Shown here piece by piece: positions 25,451 through 33,754 of a stretch of DNA of 64,000 nucleotides; within the stretch, counting starts at the first letter, position 1, and every line of letters begins with the position of its first letter. The position numbers were made by a program, and so were the translations under genes. The notes beneath the pieces were generated by a model, which worked only from the letters and a program-made list of their open reading frames with translations, did not search any database and was not told the DNA's origin. The DNA comes from CAMYLY01 sp036397755 (GTDB lineage: Bacteria > Gemmatimonadota > Gemmatimonadetes > Gemmatimonadales > GWC2-71-9), in contig DASWII010000046.1 of assembly GCA_036397755.1 (NCBI GenBank), positions 1 through 64,000 of the forward strand, read 5' to 3'.

Positions 25451-26902
25451 CTAGTCGAGCACGGGCTTGGGTCCGAGAACGTCTTCGATCGACAGAACCT
25501 CCACCGCGCCGAGGTTGAGTGCGCGGATGCCGGCTTCGACCTTCGCGCGATCGCCGACGACGACGATGAGCATGTTGTCGGGATCGATGTACTGGCGTGC
25601 CACTCGCATCACGTCGCGCGGGCTCACCGCGAGAATGCGGTCCACATACTGGCTGAGGTAGTCCTCTGGCAGGTCGTAGACGTAGAGGTCATCCAAGGCC
25701 CCGGCGATGGACCCCACCGACTGGAATTGACCGGGGTAGCGCAGCGCGACGTAGTTCTTGCCGCGCTGGAGTTCGTCGTCCGCGATCGGCTCGCGAATGC
25801 CCCGGAACTCGTTGAAGAACTCACGGAGCGCCTTGTCGGTGGCGTCGGTTTGCACCGCGGATGACGCCTGGAACGGTCCCGGAAGCAGATCGTACGAGAA
25901 GCCGGAACCTGCCCCGTAGGAGTATCCGTTGCGCTCGCGGAGATTGTCGTTGAGTCGGGATGTGAATGACCCACCGAGGATCGTATTCATGACTTGGAGC
26001 GCATAGTAGTCGTCGGTCTTCCTCGTCACGCCGATCCGGCCGATGACGATCTCGCTTTGCGCGGCCCCCGGCTTGTCCACCAGGAGGATGCGGCGACCGC
26101 GCACCTGCTGCGCTTGCGGCCAGCGCGGCGCCGGGATGCGGCCGGGCTCCCACGACCCGAAGGCCCGCTCGAGCCGCTCCTGAATGGCGGCCGGGGTCAC
26201 GTCACCCACCACCACGACGAACGCGTTGTTCGGCCGCACGTACGCGCGGTGGAACACCCGAAGATCCTCGACGGTGACCGCGCGGATCGACGCTTCCGTG
26301 CCCAGGGACGAAAACCCGTAGGGATGCGTCGTGCCGTAGAGCGCCTTATTGAACAACACGTCGGCGACAGCGGAGGGTTCGTCATGCCACTGGAGCAGCT
26401 GGGTGAGTCTGCTGGTGCGCTTGCGCTCCAGCTCGTCGGCCGGAAACGTCGGACGGAGCGCGACGTCGGCCATCAACGGCAGCGCATCGCTGAGTCTGGA
26501 CGCGGGAGTGAACAGCGAGACCATCATCGTATGCGTTCCTGCACGCACACTCAGCCTCACCCCGAGAAAGTCGATCGCGTCGGCCAGCGCCAACGCGTCG
26601 CGCTCGCCGGCACCTTCGTCCATCATGTCGGCAACCAGCGACGCAAGGCCCATCCGGTCGGCGGCTTCGTTCCCGGCGCCCGCCTCCACGACCAGGTTGA
26701 CCTGCACCACGGGCACCTGATGCTTTTCAAGCAGCATCACCCGCAAGCCGTTCGAGAGCGTGAACTCCTGCGCCGCCGGAAGCCGCAGCCGCGGCGGCGG
26801 GCCGAGCTCGGGTGGTCCACCGCGATCCGGCTGCTGAGCGAGCATCGGGCTCGCGGCCGTCAACGCCGCCGCGATACCGAGGAAGGAAAGACCGGTTCTC
26901 AT
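25451..26902 (-). CDS. Secreted M16-family protein lacking the zinc motif
   Basis: This 483-residue protein has a signal peptide (MRTGLSFLGIAAALTAASPM, then LAQ) and the M16 (insulinase/PqqL-type) fold. It has FTLSNGLRVMLLEKHQVPVVQVNLVVEAG at the start and a second half with SRLNDNLRERNGYSYGAGS, the Arg/Tyr segment that grips substrate. Where the HxxEH zinc motif should be there is GLASLVADMMDEG, so no zinc site remains. In bacterial M16B pairs one subunit often carries HxxEH and the other the R/Y pair, so this is likely the non-catalytic partner of the adjacent upstream M16 gene (6 bp away). Confidence 0.9.
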   Translation of the reverse strand: MRTGLSFLGIAAALTAASPMLAQQPDRGGPPELGPPPRLRLPAAQEFTLSNGLRVMLLEKHQVPVVQVNLVVEAGAGNEAADRMGLASLVADMMDEGAGERDALALADAIDFLGVRLSVRAGTHTMMVSLFTPASRLSDALPLMADVALRPTFPADELERKRTSRLTQLLQWHDEPSAVADVLFNKALYGTTHPYGFSSLGTEASIRAVTVEDLRVFHRAYVRPNNAFVVVVGDVTPAAIQERLERAFGSWEPGRIPAPRWPQAQQVRGRRILLVDKPGAAQSEIVIGRIGVTRKTDDYYALQVMNTILGGSFTSRLNDNLRERNGYSYGAGSGFSYDLLPGPFQASSAVQTDATDKALREFFNEFRGIREPIADDELQRGKNYVALRYPGQFQSVGSIAGALDDLYVYDLPEDYLSQYVDRILAVSPRDVMRVARQYIDPDNMLIVVVGDRAKVEAGIRALNLGAVEVLSIEDVLGPKPVLD

Positions 26903-26908
26903 GGTGCG

Positions 26909-28279
26909 CTACTCCTCACTCGCGAGCTTCTTGGTTGCCGCAAGGTCCGTGCGGCCCTCGGGCACGACGCTCAACACCAGCCGGCCGTTGTCGCGGAGCG
27001 TCGATCGCACGACCGCCCTGACGTCGCTCCGTGACAACGCTTTGTATCGCGCCAGATCCTCGTTGAAGTAGTCGGGGTTTCCCGTCCGGAAGTAGTAACC
27101 GTTCAACCGATCGGCCAGTCCGAGCAGCGACTCCGAACCCCCCAAGAAGCCGGCTTCGTACTGGTTCAAGGCCCGCTGGACCTCGCGATCGCTGGGTCCC
27201 TCCGCCTTCAACAGATCGAGTTCCTCCTGAATGACCGTCTCGATCTCGTTGAGATCGTGCCCGGCACGCGCCGTCGATACGATGCAGAACTGTGATGAGA
27301 CCTCGCCCGATCCCTGAAACGCGGAGACGTCCTGGGCGATCTCCATGTCGTACACGAGTCGCTTGTACAGCCGCGAAGTCTTCCCGCCGGCAAGCGTGTT
27401 GGCCGCGATGTCCAGTTCCGCATCGCCCGGCTGATAGATCGGCGCGGAGAGCCAGCACATGTACAGGCGCGGCAGCTGCACGCGGTCTTCCATCACCACG
27501 CGCTTCTCCTCGGCCAGAAACGCCGGCGGGGCCGGTACCGGCCCGACGGCCGGGCCGGCATCCACGTCGCCGAACCAGTACTGAAGCCGCTCCTTCAGAA
27601 TCGCCGGATCGAAATCACCAACGATCGCGAGGCTTGCGTTGCCGGGCGCGTACCAGGTTCGGTGAAAGTCGAGCACGTCCTCGAAGCTGGCCGCCGAGAG
27701 GTCTTCCATCGAGCCGATCACGGGCCAGCTGTATGGGTGATCGGGTGGGTAGAGGTGCTCGTTGATGGCCAGGAACGCCTTCCCATACGGCCGGTTGTCC
27801 ACGCGGAAGCGGCGTTCGTTCTTCACCACGTCGCGCTGGCCGTCGACCTTCTCGGGCGACATCGCATCGAGCAGGTAGCCCATCCGGTCGGACTCGAGGA
27901 ACAACGCCAGGTCGAGCGCGTTGCTCGGCACGAGCTCGTAGTAGTTGGTGCGGTCTTCGGTCGTCGAGCCGTTGTTCACCCCACCCGCCGCCTCCAGCCA
28001 CTGATCGAACTTCCCTTCCGCCACGTGACCCGAGCCCTCGAACATGATGTGCTCAAAGAGATGCGCGAAGCCGGTGCGACCGGGCTTCTCGCGCGCCGAG
28101 CCCGCGTGGTACCACACGTTCACTGCGACCATCGGGATCGTCGTATCCCGCTGGAGGATGACATTGAGGCCGTTGGGCAGCGTCACCTGCTCGTAATCGA
28201 CATCGAGCCGGACATCCTGCGCGCGCAAGCCGGTGGCACCGAGCACGACCAGCACCACGGCTGACAACACCCGTTTCAT
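26909..28279 (-). CDS. Secreted M16-family zinc peptidase
   Basis: The 456-residue product starts with a signal peptide (MKRVLSAVVLVVLGATGL, cleaved after RAQ). The inverted zinc motif is intact: GFAHLFEHIMFEG (HLFEH), with downstream Glu in the expected helix (TTEDRTNYYELVPSN region). Middle and C-terminal domains show the family fold: AIVGDFDPAILKERL and LGGSESLLGLADRLNGYYF. These peptidases degrade short peptides in the periplasm or outside. It is encoded first of a coupled M16 pair (6 bp ahead of the zinc-less partner), so the two probably form a heterodimer. The ATG at 28279 matches the signal peptide start. Confidence 0.92.
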   Translation of the reverse strand: MKRVLSAVVLVVLGATGLRAQDVRLDVDYEQVTLPNGLNVILQRDTTIPMVAVNVWYHAGSAREKPGRTGFAHLFEHIMFEGSGHVAEGKFDQWLEAAGGVNNGSTTEDRTNYYELVPSNALDLALFLESDRMGYLLDAMSPEKVDGQRDVVKNERRFRVDNRPYGKAFLAINEHLYPPDHPYSWPVIGSMEDLSAASFEDVLDFHRTWYAPGNASLAIVGDFDPAILKERLQYWFGDVDAGPAVGPVPAPPAFLAEEKRVVMEDRVQLPRLYMCWLSAPIYQPGDAELDIAANTLAGGKTSRLYKRLVYDMEIAQDVSAFQGSGEVSSQFCIVSTARAGHDLNEIETVIQEELDLLKAEGPSDREVQRALNQYEAGFLGGSESLLGLADRLNGYYFRTGNPDYFNEDLARYKALSRSDVRAVVRSTLRDNGRLVLSVVPEGRTDLAATKKLASEE

Positions 28280-28341
28280 CTGCACCCCACTAGAATGAAG
28301 TCGCTGAGCATCTTCACCTGACGTACGCCGCACGGCGTTAC

Positions 28342-29631
28342 CTACATCGTCCCAAACGGGTCTTCGAGCGACGGGCTCTGGGGCGTGAATAGTTCGGCAC
28401 CATCCTCCGTGATCACCATGTCGTCCTCGAGGCGCACCCCGAACTCGCCGGGAAGGTAGATGCCGGGCTCGTCACTGAACGTCATGCCGGGTGCCAGCGG
28501 CAGCGTGTTGCCACGCACCAGGTACGGCCACTCGTGACCGTCCATCCCGATTCCGTGTCCGACGCGGTGCGTGAAGTACTTGTAATCGGGCCCGTAGCCG
28601 GCATCGGTGATCACCTTGCGTGCCGCCGCGTCCACGGCCTGGCACGGAACGCCCGGCCGTGCGGCACGCAGCGCCACGGTCTGGGCCCGGAGTTCGATCT
28701 CGAACACGCGTTTCATTTTGTCCGTCGGGATACCGAGGACGAACGTGCGGCTGATGTCGGACCGATAGCCTTCGACGCTCCCGCCGCCGTCAATGAGCAG
28801 TATGGTACCCTCGCGAATCACCTGCGGCGTCACCGAGCCGTGCGGCAGGGCGGCATACGGTCCGGTCTGCACTCCCGCCCCACCGGGAAAGCCGAGCTTG
28901 GTGTGCGCCTCGGCGACCAGCCGCGCGAAGTCGTTCTGCGTCATGCCCTCGTCGAGCGCACGGTAGGCCGCCTCGTACGCCTGGAGCGTGACCTCTGACG
29001 CGAGTCGCATGAGCGCCAGTTCATGCTCGTCCTTCACTCCCCGGCACCCCGCGGTTACCTGTGTCGCGCTGGCGAGCGTGAGCCCTGGCGCCGCAGCCGC
29101 CACTCCATCGCTGAAGACGAAGCGCACCGTCTCCTCGATGCCGAGCGTTCCGGCGCCGAGACCTCGCGCCCGCATGCCATCCGCCACCAGACGGTACGGG
29201 CTCTCATCCTCCTGCCAGGTCATCACGTCGGCGCCGGAATCTGCCAGGGGCCCCTCCGCGATCTGCTCGCGGGCTCGCTCCTCCTCGAACGCCGGGGTGA
29301 CCAGGAACGGTGCGCCGCGGACCGGAAGGACCAAGGCCAACAACCGCTCGCTGAGACCCCACTGCATGTTGGTGTAGTAGACGAGGGACGTTCCCCCGGT
29401 CAGCATGATCCCGTCGAGGCCGCGCTCGGTCATGAGGGCCCGCGCCCGCTCGATGCGCCCCATCCGTTCGGCGTTCGAGATCGGCACCGCCTCGCGCTGG
29501 CGCGAACGGAGTGCCGCGACCGACGGTGGCAGGGCCGCCGACGGCGGGGTGCCCTTGGCAACGGTAGGATGCACCGCGGGCGCCGCGGCGGCGGCGATCG
29601 ACGTACCAAGGAACTGGCGACGAGAGAGCAT
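28342..29631 (-). CDS. Tat-exported M24 Xaa-Pro-type aminopeptidase
   Basis: This 429-residue protein has a twin-arginine signal (MLSRRQFLGTSIAAAAA). Its C-terminal pita-bread domain carries the metallopeptidase ligands in order: LIDGGGS, SDISRTF, the GHGIGMDGHEWP His, SDEPGIYL and RLEDDMVI, so it should be active. The N-terminal creatinase-like half includes ALVLPVRGAPFLVTPAFEEE. Family members cleave Xaa-Pro bonds or related substrates. Tat export implies folding with bound metal in the cytoplasm. It lies 62 bp upstream of the M16 peptidase pair on the same strand, giving a three-gene peptidase cluster. Confidence 0.92.
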   Translation of the reverse strand: MLSRRQFLGTSIAAAAAPAVHPTVAKGTPPSAALPPSVAALRSRQREAVPISNAERMGRIERARALMTERGLDGIMLTGGTSLVYYTNMQWGLSERLLALVLPVRGAPFLVTPAFEEERAREQIAEGPLADSGADVMTWQEDESPYRLVADGMRARGLGAGTLGIEETVRFVFSDGVAAAAPGLTLASATQVTAGCRGVKDEHELALMRLASEVTLQAYEAAYRALDEGMTQNDFARLVAEAHTKLGFPGGAGVQTGPYAALPHGSVTPQVIREGTILLIDGGGSVEGYRSDISRTFVLGIPTDKMKRVFEIELRAQTVALRAARPGVPCQAVDAAARKVITDAGYGPDYKYFTHRVGHGIGMDGHEWPYLVRGNTLPLAPGMTFSDEPGIYLPGEFGVRLEDDMVITEDGAELFTPQSPSLEDPFGTM

Positions 29632-29777
29632 GGTCGGAGGCGTCAGGTATTGGGCGTGAAGGGAACCGATCAAAGATACCCTCACGACGGAGCGCCGCCA
29701 CTACGGCGAGCAGGCTTCACTCGCCACACCGATCACCTTACGTTCACGCGTCCATCGTCAACTCGGGGTTGACCCGC

Positions 29778-30341
29778 ATGAGTTTCGAATTCCTACCCAT
29801 CTGGGCCGTTGCCGTTCTGGTGTTCTCGCTTCGCATCCTCGACGTGTCGCTGGGTACCATGCGTACGATCTCGGTGGTTCGGGGACACGTCGGGCTGGCG
29901 ATGATGCTCGGGTTCGTGGAGGTCTCCATCTGGGTGATCGCCGTAACGCAGGTAGTGGCGGGCATCGCCGAGCATCCCCTCCTCGTCATCGCATACGCCG
30001 GCGGCTTCGCCTCGGGGAGTGCGGTGGGGATTACGCTCGAACGCAAGCTCGCGCTGGGGTCGGTCGTCGTGCGCGTCGTGTCCCACCTGCCACGAAGCGA
30101 CCTCGAGGCGGTGATCGGCCCCCTCGCCACCGATATCGCCGCCTTTCGCGGCGAAGCCGCTGGCGGAGACCGCACACTGCTGTACGCCTCGTGCAAACGC
30201 CGAGACCTGCCGCGTTTGATTGAGAAGGTACGCGCCGCCGATGACGACGTGTTCTACGTCGTGGAGCGGTTCTCGCAGATGGGAACCGCGGTTCCCCTGC
30301 CCCATCCGACCGGGTGGCGGGCGGTGTTCAAGATGAAATAG
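29778..30341 (+). CDS. DUF2179/UPF0316-type membrane protein
   Basis: The product (187 residues) has three hydrophobic helices in the first 95 residues: LPIWAVAVLVFSLRILDVSLG, MMLGFVEVSIWVIAVTQVV and LLVIAYAGGFASGSAVGITLE. A soluble DUF2179-like tail follows, with LYASCKRRDLPRLIEKVRA and a conserved D-D-V-F-Y-V-V motif. This is the UPF0316/DUF5698 plus DUF2179 layout, of unknown function. ATG 29778 is chosen over TTG 29769 as the first standard start. It is divergent from the M24 gene and convergent with the kinase at 30426-33092. Confidence 0.88.
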   Translation: MSFEFLPIWAVAVLVFSLRILDVSLGTMRTISVVRGHVGLAMMLGFVEVSIWVIAVTQVVAGIAEHPLLVIAYAGGFASGSAVGITLERKLALGSVVVRVVSHLPRSDLEAVIGPLATDIAAFRGEAAGGDRTLLYASCKRRDLPRLIEKVRAADDDVFYVVERFSQMGTAVPLPHPTGWRAVFKMK

Positions 30342-30349
30342 CAGGAGGG

Positions 30350-30419
30350 GTGCGGAGTGCAGCGGGCAGCGTGCAGCGGGCAGCGGGCAGCGTGCAGCGG
30401 GCAGCGTGCAGGGTGCGGG
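30350..30419. repeat. Inverted copy of the heptamer array, ten units
   Basis: Ten consecutive 7-bp units (GTGCGGA, GTGCAGC, GGGCAGC and variants) fill the gap between convergent genes 30341 and 30426. Read on the minus strand and rotated, the units are GCACGCT and GCCCGCT, the same family as the 25-unit array at 1064-1238, in opposite orientation. It is the only sequence between two converging genes, so a role in termination is conceivable. Confidence 0.85.
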
Positions 30420-30425
30420 GTGTTC

Positions 30426-33092
30426 TTAGCGCCTGTCTCGCTCCCCCATCAGCTCCCGCAGCTCCGCAAACCAGTTCACGACCACGGTAATGCCCTGGAG
30501 CGTCCCCGAATCGGGCGCGGCGATGAAGATGAACTGGCTGCCGTCTGGATGGACGTCGTACTGAGCGTGCCATGACCCGCTGGCGAACCTCCTCCCGTCA
30601 AACACCAATCGACGGTCTGTCACCGCCAGGGCCGGGTCGGTGCGAAGGCTCGCGACCATCACCTGTCTATCCGGCAGTCGGTAGTAGATCTCCCGCCCGC
30701 CGGACGACCACACCGGGGAGAATCCACCGCTGCGCGAGATCTGCGTCTTTCCCGAGGGAACCGGGAATGACGTGACGTACACCTCCGCACCTCCTGATTC
30801 GTTGGACACATAGGCGACCCAGCGTTCATCCGGGGAAAGCCGCGCGCCATGCTCATTCCACGCGTTGCGGAGAAAGGGAGCGGCAATGGAGTCACCGGGA
30901 ATCACCACGAGTAAGTCACGGCCGCTCTCGTCGGCGTTGTCGCGCACCAGTAGCGTGCCGTCCCGCGTGACCGCCTCGGCATACTGGTCCCCGGGCGCCG
31001 TGTACAGCACCTCGGGGCCACCGCTTCCATCCGCACGCCGTCGTACGACGTCCGACCCTTGCGATTCCTCGGAGTTATGGCTGTACACGATCCACTCGCC
31101 GCGTGCATCCCACAGTGGATAGCGGTTGACGCCCCCCTCCGTGGACAGCAGCGTCAGCGTCGCTGCCGCACGGTCGTATACACGGATCTCGACGGCGTCG
31201 GTTGCCTCCACCTCGACGGCGATACGCCGGCCATCCGGAGAGAACCTCGGGCTCCCATAACCACCAGCCGGGACTTGGAGCGGCTCTTCTTGGCGCGACG
31301 CGTCGACGAGCGTCGGAACCTCGGCCGCCCGCTCGCCCTGGAGATACACCACCGTACCGGCGTCGGAGGCCGCCCATTGCGTGGCGCCACCAGAAAAGAC
31401 CTGTACACCCTCCAGCAAGGCCGTGGGCTGCCCGGTTGCTCGCCGAGCAGCGACGTCGAACGGCACCGCAAACACGCTTCCGGACCCGTGACCGTAGACG
31501 ATATGCCCGGTGTTGACGTACTGGGGGAACACCCCTTCGTCCACGATGACCTCGATCGCACCCGTGTTGACGGTCATCATCACGATCCGCGCGGCGTTCA
31601 GCGAGGGGAAGTCCGTCACCAACACGGCACGTCCATCCGGCAGGAAGTGCGGCCAGATTAGTTGGCCGACCAGGGAATCGGCGGGCGCCACTGTCCGGAC
31701 GTCACCGCCGGTTCCCGGCACGATCCCGAGCCTGTCGGACCCCATCGTAAACACGATGTCACCGCTCTCGCCCCAGTGGATGCCGGCCCCACCGCCGTAC
31801 ACGCCCCGCGCCACCGTGAGGGCGGCCCCTCCGCTGGTGCGCACTCGCTTGATGTCGCTCCCCTTCGTGAACGCCAGCCACTCACCGTCCGGCGAGAACG
31901 TCGGGTCCCGCCCATCCTCGGTATCGGGGATGGGGTGCACCTCGAGATCCGCCGCTCGCCGGAGCAACAGCTGCTGCTGACCTTCCACCGAGCCGACATA
32001 GACGATTTGGGACCCGTCTGGCGACACGGTGAGGAGCCTGCCACCGGTGCTGCTCCCGACCGGGTACTCTCCCGTGAGGACGAGGAAGCGCGCGGCGCGC
32101 CCAGGCGCCGGCGGTTCCGAGCGTAACAACCCGAACGCCGCCAGCCCCGCGAGCGCCACGGTGGCCGCGGGCCATGCCATGCGACGCCACAGCGGCTGTT
32201 CAGCCACCGCCACGCCCGATGCCGGGCCGGCGCTCGTCACTGCCGTGGGCGTCACGAAGTTGGGGTTGCTGAGCGCGGACGCGAAGTCCGCCGCCGACCG
32301 AAACCGATCGGCCGGCATCTTGGATAGTGCCTTCCCGATCGCCGCCCCCACGTGCGCGGGCACCGTGTCGCGGAGGGCCGTCACCGGGGGCGCCTTTTCG
32401 GTAATGACCTTGGCCACGATGGCCTGTGCGGTACTACCCGTGTACGGCGGGTCGCCGGTCAGCATCTCGTAGAGCACGGCGCCCAGCGAGTACACGTCGC
32501 TTCGCGCGTCGAGCTCCCGGTCGCCCATCGCCTGCTCCGGGCTCATATAGTGCGGGGTTCCGATCGAAAGCCCCGTCTCCGTGAGCCTGGTGCCGCTCGC
32601 CTGGCTCACCGCGAGCGCGATACCGAAGTCCGCGACCAGCGCTTGTCCGTCGTGCATCAGGATGTTCTCGGGCTTGATGTCGCGATGGATCACCCCCTGG
32701 CGATGCGCATAGTCCAGTGCCGCGGCTATCGACTTGGTGATCTCCAGCGCTTCCTCGATGCCGAGCTGCTTCTCGCGCTTCAACAAGTCGCGCAGTGCTT
32801 CGCCCTCGATGTACGGCATCACGTAGAATAGAAAACCGTCAGCATCGCCGGAATCGTGAAGCGGCAGGATGTGCGGGTGCTGCAAGTTGGCGGTGACCTT
32901 GATCTCTTGCAGAAACCGCTCGGCGCCGATCACGGCCGCCAGTTCCGGGCGCAGCACCTTGAACGCGACCTTGCGATCGTGCTTCACATCCTGCGCCAGG
33001 AAGACCGTTGCCATGCCGCCTTGCCCGAGCTCGCGTTCGAGCAGGTAGCGCTCGGCCAAGGCATTGGTGATGCGGGCGGCGGTGTCACTCAT
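30426..33092 (-). CDS. Membrane Ser/Thr kinase with TolB-like WD40/PD40 propeller
   Basis: The 888-residue protein has a kinase domain (GQGGMATVFLA, Lys45, HRDIKPEN at 136-143, DFG at 155-157, GTPHYMSPEQ), a transmembrane helix at about 305-323 and a C-terminal beta-propeller of about 550 residues. The propeller carries PD40-type motifs: VSPDGSQIVYVGS, FSPDGEWLAFTKG, FSPDGRRIAVEVE, LSPDERWVAYVSN and VWSSGGREIYYR. This is a common actinobacterial and Gemmatimonadota architecture in which the propeller is thought to bind an external ligand. The ATG at 33092 is supported by GGAG 6 nt upstream. The catalytic residues are intact. Confidence 0.93.
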   Translation of the reverse strand: MSDTAARITNALAERYLLERELGQGGMATVFLAQDVKHDRKVAFKVLRPELAAVIGAERFLQEIKVTANLQHPHILPLHDSGDADGFLFYVMPYIEGEALRDLLKREKQLGIEEALEITKSIAAALDYAHRQGVIHRDIKPENILMHDGQALVADFGIALAVSQASGTRLTETGLSIGTPHYMSPEQAMGDRELDARSDVYSLGAVLYEMLTGDPPYTGSTAQAIVAKVITEKAPPVTALRDTVPAHVGAAIGKALSKMPADRFRSAADFASALSNPNFVTPTAVTSAGPASGVAVAEQPLWRRMAWPAATVALAGLAAFGLLRSEPPAPGRAARFLVLTGEYPVGSSTGGRLLTVSPDGSQIVYVGSVEGQQQLLLRRAADLEVHPIPDTEDGRDPTFSPDGEWLAFTKGSDIKRVRTSGGAALTVARGVYGGGAGIHWGESGDIVFTMGSDRLGIVPGTGGDVRTVAPADSLVGQLIWPHFLPDGRAVLVTDFPSLNAARIVMMTVNTGAIEVIVDEGVFPQYVNTGHIVYGHGSGSVFAVPFDVAARRATGQPTALLEGVQVFSGGATQWAASDAGTVVYLQGERAAEVPTLVDASRQEEPLQVPAGGYGSPRFSPDGRRIAVEVEATDAVEIRVYDRAAATLTLLSTEGGVNRYPLWDARGEWIVYSHNSEESQGSDVVRRRADGSGGPEVLYTAPGDQYAEAVTRDGTLLVRDNADESGRDLLVVIPGDSIAAPFLRNAWNEHGARLSPDERWVAYVSNESGGAEVYVTSFPVPSGKTQISRSGGFSPVWSSGGREIYYRLPDRQVMVASLRTDPALAVTDRRLVFDGRRFASGSWHAQYDVHPDGSQFIFIAAPDSGTLQGITVVVNWFAELRELMGERDRR

Positions 33093-33203
33093 GGGAGGCT
33101 CCAGGGGATGCGGACTTCGGGAAGAAGATGGCTGAGACCGGGGAATTCCGCGAGGGCACGGGGAGGATTGACCGGTGACCATGGTTTGCCGATTCTACGT
33201 GCC

Positions 33204-33662
33204 ATGACTTGCCCCACGTGTCATCAGGAGGTCGACCCCGATCACCGCTTTTGCAGCGGGTGCGGTCGGCCGCTGCTGGGCCCGCGCGCGGCCAAAGTCT
33301 CGGCGATTCTCACCGACGACTTCGATATCGACGCGCTGAGCAAACTGCAGCGCGAGAAGCAGCGCCTGACCAAGGAACTCAAACAGATCCTCGATCACGC
33401 CGGCCAGACGGGTGAAGTTACCACCGCCGATCAGGCCCGCTATCAGGAGTTGCGCGGCAAGTGGGGCCAGCTCACCGGTGAGATTTCCAACCACATGGAC
33501 TACCTCGAGGCGCGGAGGGAATACGAGCGGCGTCACGCCAACCGGCGGCATCGGGACCGGCGGCGCCAGCACAGCGCCATTGACTTTCCCGAGCGCCGCA
33601 AGGGCGATCGACGGGACAACGCGCGGCGCAGCGGCGAGGACCGGCGCTACCCGTTCGACTGA
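33204..33662 (+). CDS. Zinc-ribbon coiled-coil protein with basic tail
   Basis: This 152-residue protein begins with a zinc ribbon, CPTC-HQEVDPDHRF-CSGC (Cys 3, 6, 17, 20). A helical coiled-coil region follows (LSKLQREKQRLTKELKQIL), and the tail is very Arg-rich (RRHRDRRRQH, RRKGDRRDNARRSGEDRR). The basic tail may bind nucleic acid, but no family is recognised. The ribbon spacing is the same as in the PAS-GGDEF protein at 58933-59886. A strong hairpin lies downstream. The gene is divergent from the kinase at 30426-33092. Confidence 0.75.
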   Translation: MTCPTCHQEVDPDHRFCSGCGRPLLGPRAAKVSAILTDDFDIDALSKLQREKQRLTKELKQILDHAGQTGEVTTADQARYQELRGKWGQLTGEISNHMDYLEARREYERRHANRRHRDRRRQHSAIDFPERRKGDRRDNARRSGEDRRYPFD

Positions 33663-33694
33663 CGTGGTTCGGGTGCACCGCGACGCTGATGCAC

Positions 33695-33724
33695 AACGGC
33701 CCCGGTGCTTCCACCGGGGCCGTT
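33695..33724. terminator. Perfect 13-bp stem-loop between convergent genes
   Basis: AACGGCCCCGGTG (33695-33707) pairs perfectly with CACCGGGGCCGTT (33712-33724) around a CTTC loop. It separates the zinc-ribbon gene (stop 33662) from the converging lipoprotein gene (stop 33755) and can fold on both strands. No T-tract is present on either side. Confidence 0.6.
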
Positions 33725-33754
33725 GGGCTGTCTCCAGAGCGATCGAGATGCGAA

